Assembly: GCA_002404515.1 (NCBI GenBank)
Contig: DHJV01000088.1
Coordinates: 1-10,749 of the forward strand
DNA from: Lachnospiraceae bacterium UBA4711
GTDB lineage: Bacteria > Bacillota > Clostridia > Lachnospirales > Lachnospiraceae
DNA length: 10,749 bases
Direction of reading: 5' to 3'
Both the position numbers and the translations under genes were made by a program. Below are positions 6,008-10,749 of the stretch, piece after piece; position 1 is the first letter of the stretch, and each line of letters starts with the position of its first letter. Under the pieces are notes generated by a model. It did no database searches and was not told the DNA's origin. It saw only the letters and a list, made by a program, of their open reading frames with translations.

Positions 6008-6970
6008 TTATAATGCAGAAACTTCCATCCCACATTCCTCACAGATTTTCTGTAGCTTCTCCAGTTTCGTTGTCATCACTGTCATAGATTTAAGATTCGG
6101 AAACTGACGCAATTCCGCCTCGGTGAGCTTATCTATATCAAATCGTTCATCCTCGCCATCCCATAATGGCGCAATGTTTTGATATATCTCATTTCCGCCG
6201 TCCATGCATATCGCCGTGACCTTATCTGCATACGTTACCGGTACCGGCAATTCCTTGAAAAACTGTACCGCAGCCCTGACATTTTTCTCTGTTTCCAGAT
6301 TCCAATGTGCTTTCTTAAAATCCATATACTCATAAATATCAAAATATGGCTTTAAGATTTCCTGCTCATACATTAACTCATTGATCACTGCCAGTTTGAA
6401 ATTAAAGGTGTCAAATACCAGAGCCGCCTCACCGGTATTCTGCATTGCATAATTCTGTGTCGTCTTCGGTTTTCTTGGTTTATATGCAATATCCAAGGAT
6501 TTCAGAAACCGATCACCCGCATAATTTGGCTCGTCATCCTTGCCACCGACATATGCACCAACATGTGCCAGTTCAAGCTCCCCATCCGCCGAGCGAATAC
6601 AGTCCTGATAACATCCCATGAATCGATTCAGGACATCATGCTCTTTCTGCTTTCCGAAGAAGGTTACATTTCCGACATAATGCTGCGCTGGCCTGATATC
6701 CGCATCGGAAAGCTCGTCCGCTACATGCAAATATACGCTCGTAATCCGGTGCTCCGCGTCCTTGTATGCCCGCTGCTTTTTCAACCATGCAACATTTCCC
6801 TCTTCAAAATAAATTCCCAGCTCATCATATATATAATAATTGTGGTTTTGCTCATCCTTCTCGATCCGCGCATCTCCGAGTACAGACTTGACTTCCTCGT
6901 AGGACATCGGAAATGTGAGTACGTTCCCATTGATCGTTATTTCGTTGTCTAAGATATCGATATGATTCAT
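6008..6970 (-). CDS. Unknown protein, DUF7738/DUF6892-like two-part architecture
   Basis: This 320-residue soluble protein shows two recognisable parts. Residues 1-95 (DNEITINGNVLTFPMSYEEV, then a YYIYDELGIYFEE segment) resemble the DUF7738 type of domain. Residues about 185-320 (AALVFDTFNFKLAVINEL ... PYFDIYEYMDF ... AVQFFKELPVP) resemble DUF6892. The last 50 residues (LTEAELRQFPNLKSMTV ...) have a leucine-repeat flavour. The domain names are from memory of the motifs and need a profile search. There is no signal peptide or membrane segment. AAAGGAA sits about 10 bases before the ATG at 6970, so the start is well supported. The gene follows the broken dinD by 33 bases. Related proteins are often scattered near toxin, immunity or phage-like genes, but no function can be given from sequence alone. 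Confidence 0.6.
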   Translation of the reverse strand: MNHIDILDNEITINGNVLTFPMSYEEVKSVLGDARIEKDEQNHNYYIYDELGIYFEEGNVAWLKKQRAYKDAEHRITSVYLHVADELSDADIRPAQHYVGNVTFFGKQKEHDVLNRFMGCYQDCIRSADGELELAHVGAYVGGKDDEPNYAGDRFLKSLDIAYKPRKPKTTQNYAMQNTGEAALVFDTFNFKLAVINELMYEQEILKPYFDIYEYMDFKKAHWNLETEKNVRAAVQFFKELPVPVTYADKVTAICMDGGNEIYQNIAPLWDGEDERFDIDKLTEAELRQFPNLKSMTVMTTKLEKLQKICEECGMEVSAL

Positions 6971-7003
6971 AGATATAGGTTTCCTTTCACGATTAGATAT
7001 TTC

Positions 7004-7895
7004 TCACTCATCTAACATGAGTTTTCCATTTTTTGCCTTACCTCTCAATCTCTCCATCTGTTCCTTTTCAATTTGTTGAATACTTTTTTCGGGCGTTGGC
7101 AAATCCTCTGGCATAGTACCACCTATTTTTTCTATTGCATTCCTTACTTCTTTCCCAACGTTATAATGAACTGATGTCGCCTTATCAGTCCCCTGTACAT
7201 TATCCTTTCTGATTTTTTCCTCTGTCTGCGTGCGATATTCTAAACAAATTCGCAATCAGTTCCGTGCTTCCCATATAATCCAGTATCTTTTGACCTACTT
7301 CTAATTGTTTTCTTTCATGAATATCATCTACATCTAATCCACCATAAAGTCCCATATATCCTGCATTTTGAAAAATAGCAAACTCCTCATTCGTAATAAC
7401 TCCTGCATTATGTGCAGTTTCCGCCAACATCTGATTCCATTGTTTGATATCGCCTCGTACAACAAGTCTTCTATTATCTTCATCCAACTCATTAAAATGA
7501 TCTGCAACTTCTTGTCTATATGTTTGAATGGCAAAATATGTTTGACCTAATGCAATAACTTCTTTCCTTGGATCTCCATTTTGCACAATCAAATAACACG
7601 CATATCTGGATAATTCATAATCTTTTGTTGGTTTATGCGTTGCTCCTGCTTCTACGATTTTGCTGACCTCAGCAAAATCGTCTATAACTCTATGTCCGCT
7701 ATTCTCGCAAGAAATCATTGCTCTTTTTATTACTTTTTCAAAATTTCTCCATTGCACATACTCCAAAGCAACACCTAGTTCTCTTGCACTCCAATATTCG
7801 CTTCCATCTTCTCGTATATGCTTTATATCTTCAAAACGCTTATACTCTATTGCTTTCAATTTACCCAACAATACACCCTCCTCATTTTCATTCAT
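7004..7895 (-). pseudogene. dinD: DNA damage-inducible protein D, frameshifted
   Basis: The first frame (7895-7200, 231 residues) matches DinD: EYWSARELG, ENSGHRVIDDF, LSRYACYLIVQNGDPRKEVIALGQ (hallmark, two halves), IFQNAGYMGLYGGLD and ILDYMGSTELIANLFR. It then goes out of frame after NLFRIS and ends within ten residues. The missing C-terminus is in another frame, from QTEEKIRKD through GGTMPEDLPTPEKSI to the stop at 7004. At the junction the minus strand reads CGCACGCA (7234-7227); removing one CGCA unit restores FRISQTEEK and a protein of about 295 residues, compared with about 274 in E. coli. DinD in E. coli is SOS-induced and reported to affect RecA-DNA filaments. No GAAC-N4-GTTC box is visible upstream. 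The ATG at 7895 has only a weak ribosome binding site, whereas GAGGAGGG (7883-7876) would serve a TTG at 7868. The region looks AT-richer than its neighbours. Confidence 0.85.
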
Positions 7896-7901
7896 ATTTT
7901 C

Positions 7902-8813
7902 TCAAAAAAGATCCAACATATTATCCAGATAAATTGCTTCTCTCACGCGAATCTGACACTCCGGCTTTGTCATGTAATAAAGCAAAAATTCCAACGCCAA
8001 TGCACTTCCCAGTCCACGTCCTTCAATCTTGAAATTGGAGAATCCCATCGGCAGATAGATGTCTTTTATCGCATCGATTCCAATAAATCCCGGATTCGAC
8101 ATTGCCTTTGAGAACCGGTATCCATGTTCCGACTCCGGTGCAGTGCATCTATGATCCGGTGCTTTTATGCCTAGTGCTTTCCGGCTCACATCCTCATAAC
8201 ATACTTTCCTGTCTTTGCACCCAAACCAGCAACATTCATTGCACAAAAACTCAACCTTCGCCTTTTGTCCAGCCGTTAGTGTATTCAAATCTTCAAACCG
8301 CTTATTCAGCCGGAAATCCGGCACTACATATCGAAACTCGTCCCGTTTTAACTCATCCCGGAACTGTTCAAACTCCGTCAGAACCTTTGTAGTTGATGAG
8401 ACAACATACAATCCCGGATACTGCCTCTTCAGGTACGCCAACAGCAAATCCGAATGCACAATCACTCCATTTTGCACTGTTCCTCCTTTTTCAAATAACT
8501 CGCAGAGTGCATTGCATTTCCTGTCGGATAAATGCTCTTCCTGCAACAACGAATTACTGAATGTCAGTCTCGCCGAAATACCATATTCCTGCATCAGATG
8601 CAGCACTTCCTGTGCACTGTGATCGCCGTCACCGATCCGTCCGCCGCCCCAGATACAATCTGCCGGTGCCCCATAGATGGAGCCAATTTCACACCAATCA
8701 AAAAAGTATTCCCGGTGCTCACGGAACAACGGCAGAAATAATTCGTATAACTCATAGAATTCAAATAGCCCCGGAAGGTGGTAATATGCAGTTTTCTGTG
8801 TAGTTTTCTTCAT
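7902..8813 (-). CDS. U32-peptidase-like cysteine-rich protein
   Basis: The 303-residue protein has no signal peptide or membrane segment. Features suggesting the U32 (collagenase-like, UbiU/UbiV-related) superfamily are the barrel-like strand and helix alternation, VVSSTTKV near 137-144, VVPDFRLN near 163-170, a cysteine cluster C191, C194, C195, C199, C205 followed by HRC (C223), and the near-C-terminal FKIEGR (261-266), a hallmark of U32 members. The cysteines could ligate a 4Fe-4S cluster, as in UbiU/UbiV, although the spacing differs. The start has AGGA about eight bases upstream. The gene follows the arginase-fold gene by 78 bases with no clear terminator, so they are probably co-transcribed. 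The dinD ATG begins six bases after its stop. The substrate is unknown; classical U32 enzymes act on tRNA, ubiquinone precursors or peptides. Confidence 0.6.
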   Translation of the reverse strand: MKKTTQKTAYYHLPGLFEFYELYELFLPLFREHREYFFDWCEIGSIYGAPADCIWGGGRIGDGDHSAQEVLHLMQEYGISARLTFSNSLLQEEHLSDRKCNALCELFEKGGTVQNGVIVHSDLLLAYLKRQYPGLYVVSSTTKVLTEFEQFRDELKRDEFRYVVPDFRLNKRFEDLNTLTAGQKAKVEFLCNECCWFGCKDRKVCYEDVSRKALGIKAPDHRCTAPESEHGYRFSKAMSNPGFIGIDAIKDIYLPMGFSNFKIEGRGLGSALALEFLLYYMTKPECQIRVREAIYLDNMLDLF

Positions 8814-8891
8814 TTATCGTTTCCTATCTCTTCATAACCTTACCTCTGGTGCAAATTTCTTGCTCCTGTATTTCGCACATTTGTATCCAGA
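8814..8891 (-). other. Spacer with bulged hairpin between the two enzyme genes
   Basis: The gap contains an imperfect hairpin, GTGCAAAT (8849-8856) against ATTTCGCAC (8870-8878) with one bulged base and a 13-base loop. No U-run follows on either strand, so it is not called a terminator. It could slow or process an RNA that joins the two genes. Confidence 0.3.
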
Positions 8892-9650
8892 TCAACTACA
8901 ACAATAACTACGCAAAAATCGAAACAGTTCTACGTTTGTCTTACCATTTACACCCTCTGCCTGAAAATATTCCGGCAGTGCAATCGCCGTAGAGCATTCC
9001 CCACAGATGTCTACGCCATATACGGGTGCCTGTTCCAGAAAATATTGAATCATATGTTCGAGCATGCCAAGCGTCAGTTCTCCCTGATTCCAATTTGTCT
9101 CACTGTATTGTTCGGAAAGCACATCCTTGTCAATTGAAATATACCATGGGACACCGCCCTGAAGTTGCTTTAACCGTTCCACACCTTCTCCCTTACGGAT
9201 TTCCTCAGCCGAAAAAGTTATCAGTTTATCTGGGCGCTCCGTCCGAATCTGCCGTATATCATCATCCGCCGGTCCTATCAAAATAAATTGTTGCAATGCC
9301 GGATTCTGATCAAGCACCATTCCCGCCCAATCGCCACAACTCATCATTCCTTCCATTAACGGTTGCTGCATATCTGTATGATGGTCAAAAACGATCAAAG
9401 AAAACGGACTGTGAATCTGGTCCGTAAATATCTTTGTTACATAATGGTAATTGCCAGAATCCACAAAATGGATTCCATGTACTCCATACGGTTCTATTCT
9501 CCTGCGAATCTCCCGCTCTGCCTGTGGCGAACAATACAGGTTGCTTCCTTCAATATCCGAGCAGTCAATCCATGAAAATTGTTCTCGGTCCGCACAGATT
9601 TCATCATCATATACATGTGTAAAATCCAGAATCAAATGATATGGTTTCAT
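8892..9650 (-). CDS. Arginase-fold (ureohydrolase-like) protein
   Basis: This 252-residue protein carries the metal-binding pattern of the arginase/agmatinase/histone-deacetylase fold: FDHHTDMQ (D89, H91, D93, the DxHxD motif), SIDKDVL (D174, D176, the DxD motif) and GVDICGE (212-218), matching the late strand with its conserved acid. In place of the usual GGDHS, residues 65-70 read SGNYHY, so the first histidine ligand may be H69. The family hydrolyses C-N bonds of guanidino or amide compounds, normally with two Mn ions. The altered first motif and the shorter chain (arginases are about 300 residues) suggest a specialised subfamily with unknown substrate. The start at 9650 is preceded by GGGGGTGA about nine bases away. 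It sits between the acetyltransferase and the U32-like gene on the same strand. Confidence 0.75.
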   Translation of the reverse strand: MKPYHLILDFTHVYDDEICADREQFSWIDCSDIEGSNLYCSPQAEREIRRRIEPYGVHGIHFVDSGNYHYVTKIFTDQIHSPFSLIVFDHHTDMQQPLMEGMMSCGDWAGMVLDQNPALQQFILIGPADDDIRQIRTERPDKLITFSAEEIRKGEGVERLKQLQGGVPWYISIDKDVLSEQYSETNWNQGELTLGMLEHMIQYFLEQAPVYGVDICGECSTAIALPEYFQAEGVNGKTNVELFRFLRSYCCS

Positions 9651-9701
9651 CTGTCATTCACCCCCAATAATATACAATTCAGAATTTATCTTTTAATAGT
9701 A

Positions 9702-10244
9702 TCATTTTTTCGTATGGCATTGGGGGATTATGTTCTTTCTGTAATCCATGTAAATGTGCGCCGCCTTGCCACACAGTCGACAAATCATTATATATTCTTC
9801 TGTGTTTTCGTCCACGATTTCAAATCCTACATTTTTATACATCTTTACGGCATAATTCTGTTTTTGAACAGCTAACGATGCCTTCTTGTATCCACAAGCT
9901 TGTAATTCTGCAAGCATCCTCTTCATCAATGCTGTGCCAATCCCCTGCCCTCGATATTCCTTTAACAATGAGATTGCAAATGATGGAGTTTCGTCATCAA
10001 CATGTCCATAGTCATTCATAATACGAACCCATACAGCACCTACTATTTTGTCATCAGATTCTGCAACAAAACAAATATCTCCATTCCTTTCCCCGAACCC
10101 CTCAACATAAACCTGCAATTCTGGTTGATTAATTATTTCCGTTGGTGGTGCCTCAACACCTTCGGGAATAAAAATAGCCTCATATAAAAATATATCTAAT
10201 ATCTTTACTTCTTCTTTTTTCAATTTTCTTATAGTGTAATTCAT
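9702..10244 (-). CDS. GNAT-family N-acetyltransferase
   Basis: The 180-residue protein has the GNAT core: an N-terminal strand YTIRKLKKEE, the central VGAVWVRI strand, the acetyl-CoA pyrophosphate loop YRGQGIGTAL (R98, G99, Q100, G101, G103), and the motif-B helix NYAVKMYKNVGFEIV near 130-144. It would transfer the acetyl group of acetyl-CoA to an amine of an unidentified small molecule or protein. After the fold ends near YIMICRL (157) there is an extra tail of about 23 residues, CGKAAHIYMDYRKN onwards, with no recognised domain. The start at 10244 has GGAGG five bases upstream; the longer frame would start on a TTG that is part of that ribosome binding site. The leader upstream is long and structured. 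The gene is AT-rich compared with the uvrA block. Confidence 0.88.
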   Translation of the reverse strand: MNYTIRKLKKEEVKILDIFLYEAIFIPEGVEAPPTEIINQPELQVYVEGFGERNGDICFVAESDDKIVGAVWVRIMNDYGHVDDETPSFAISLLKEYRGQGIGTALMKRMLAELQACGYKKASLAVQKQNYAVKMYKNVGFEIVDENTEEYIMICRLCGKAAHIYMDYRKNIIPQCHTKK

Positions 10245-10259
10245 AAAAACCTCCAATTC

Positions 10260-10271
10260 ATAGATATCTAT
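10260..10271. repeat. 12-bp perfect palindrome before the acetyltransferase
   Basis: ATAGATATCTAT is its own reverse complement and lies between the stop of the leader ORF (it overlaps the TAG) and the acetyltransferase ribosome binding site. It is more suited to a DNA-binding dimer than to an RNA hairpin, since folding leaves only a 4-bp AU-rich stem. No regulator can be assigned. Confidence 0.4.
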
Positions 10272-10294
10272 AAATCAGTTGTCATTCCACACAT
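10268..10294 (-). CDS. Possible 8-codon leader peptide MCGMTTDL
   Basis: An ATG at 10294 is preceded by GGAGGT at 10306-10301, six bases away, a better ribosome binding site than many genes here. The frame stops at TAG (10270-10268) after eight codons, 23 bases before the acetyltransferase start. It lies downstream of a perfect -10 TATAAT (10339-10334), whose -35 is weak and would fall inside the terminator hairpin. Position and strength of the site suggest a leader peptide controlling the downstream gene. It could also be a relic of a truncated gene, or chance. Confidence 0.4.
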   Translation of the reverse strand: MCGMTTDL

Positions 10295-10347
10295 AAGTCC
10301 ACCTCCATATCTGGCTAGTTCCATCAACAACCTATTATACATGTAAA

Positions 10348-10380
10348 GCAGGACAGTTGACTTTCAATCAGCTATCCTGC
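10348..10380 (-). terminator. Hairpin terminator after the Rpn-type gene
   Basis: GCAGGATAGCTGA and TCAACTGTCCTGC (minus strand, 10380-10368 and 10360-10348) pair over 13 positions with one wobble and one mismatch, closing a 7-base loop. The 3' side continues TTTACAT on the minus strand and CTTTATTT on the plus strand, so it may work in both directions. It lies 21 bases after the stop at 10402 and separates that gene from the acetyltransferase unit. Confidence 0.65.
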
Positions 10381-10401
10381 CTTTATTTCCCGCATAACTA
10401 T

Positions 10402-10749
10402 TTATGCTTTTTCATTTTCCCGTGCTTCCAACACTTCCGTGGTAATTGCTTCAACATCATAATCTGGTGCGTGCTTCTTCACAATATCATAGATCGGCTG
10501 GATATCTTCGACAGATTCTTCGAGTTCATCCGCTATCTGTTCAATGGATTTATTCTTCCCAAGTTTCTTGATAATTGAATTTACAAGTCGCTCAACATTC
10601 CCCTTCACAATTCCAGCGGAATATCCTTCTGCACGACCTTCTTCCACACCATCGTTATACCATTCCCGTTTTGCATTCTCCATCTGTTTTTCGTATGTCA
10701 GATCAAACATCATACTTTTCTGCACATCCTCTCTGCGCTCCAGCAAAAA
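10402..10749 (-). CDS. C-terminal part of an Rpn-family nuclease/putative transposase
   Basis: The frame enters from the window edge and runs 115 codons to TAA at 10404-10402; any start codon inside is not the real one. The visible part has a helical MMFDLTYEKQMENAKREW segment, a GVEEGRAEGYSAGIVKGN repeat and a terminal helical domain (KKLGKNKSIEQIADELEES ... IYDIVKKHAP). These are typical of the tail of Rpn (recombination-promoting nuclease) or PD-(D/E)XK transposase-like proteins, which are common and multi-copy in Lachnospiraceae. The catalytic domain lies outside the window. A 6-bp hairpin GCATAA-N4-TTATGC (10392-10407) overlaps the stop codon, and the terminator follows. Confidence 0.68.
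   Translation of the reverse strand, partial: FLLERREDVQKSMMFDLTYEKQMENAKREWYNDGVEEGRAEGYSAGIVKGNVERLVNSIIKKLGKNKSIEQIADELEESVEDIQPIYDIVKKHAPDYDVEAITTEVLEARENEKA

Noticed and set aside
7921..7932. Palindrome TTATC-CA-GATAA near the end of the U32-like gene as a dinD operator
   Set aside because: It is inside coding sequence, short, and does not match the Gram-positive LexA box.
9669..9694. Promoter-like TTAAAA-N16-TATATT upstream of the arginase-fold gene
   Set aside because: The predicted transcription start would fall inside the GGGGGTGA ribosome binding site, so it could not yield a translatable message.

Overview
The window looks like chromosomal DNA of an anaerobic Clostridia member, most likely a Lachnospiraceae gut bacterium (Roseburia/Agathobacter type). 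The grounds are the GGAGG-type ribosome binding sites, moderate base composition, an Rpn-type nuclease with a GRAEG tail, a short PadR next to its membrane partner, and a pilin-like protein with the Gram-positive FTLVELIVV signature. This is inferred from style of sequence; no marker gene is present. Every credible gene lies on the minus strand, so transcription runs from high to low coordinates. I saw no tRNA, rRNA, CRISPR array or complete insertion sequence.

In transcription order: (1) 10749-10402, the C-terminal end of an Rpn/PD-(D/E)XK nuclease, closed by a hairpin at 10380-10348. (2) 10347-8892, a GNAT acetyltransferase behind a leader with an 8-codon SD-preceded ORF and a 12-bp palindrome, then an arginase-fold (ureohydrolase-like) protein. 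(3) 8813-7902, a U32-peptidase-like, cysteine-rich protein. (4) 7895-7004, a DinD gene broken by a 4-bp tandem duplication (CGCA twice). (5) 6970-6008, a DUF7738/DUF6892-like protein of unknown function. (6) 5851-5225, an orphan prepilin-like protein with its own promoter. (7) 5123-1042, a regulated block: twin palindromic operators over a sigma-A-type promoter, a PadR repressor, a six-segment membrane protein with a DUF1048/HAAS-like N-terminus, and a UvrA paralogue lacking the UvrB-binding domain. (8) 1026-281, a MerR regulator with two C-terminal membrane segments and its own promoter with the 19-bp spacer typical of MerR targets. (9) 132-1, a possible 29-residue ORF overlapping the start of a gene that runs off the window.

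The best candidate for a coherent system is the PadR - membrane protein - UvrA2 block. PadR pairs with DUF1048/HAAS membrane proteins are known, and short UvrA paralogues (UvrA2, DrrC) are linked to tolerance of DNA-binding drugs, so an inducible response to a compound or envelope stress is plausible but unproven. The twin operator is the strongest new regulatory signal: two copies of GCTACTT-N9-AAGTAGC with centres 42 bp apart, about four helical turns, one covering the promoter -35 and the other just downstream of the predicted transcription start.

Several starts were moved inward from the longest open frame because a ribosome binding site favours the internal codon (merR, uvrA, the membrane protein, padR, the prepilin, the acetyltransferase). 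The dinD region and the acetyltransferase look AT-richer than the uvrA block, hinting at different histories for these segments.
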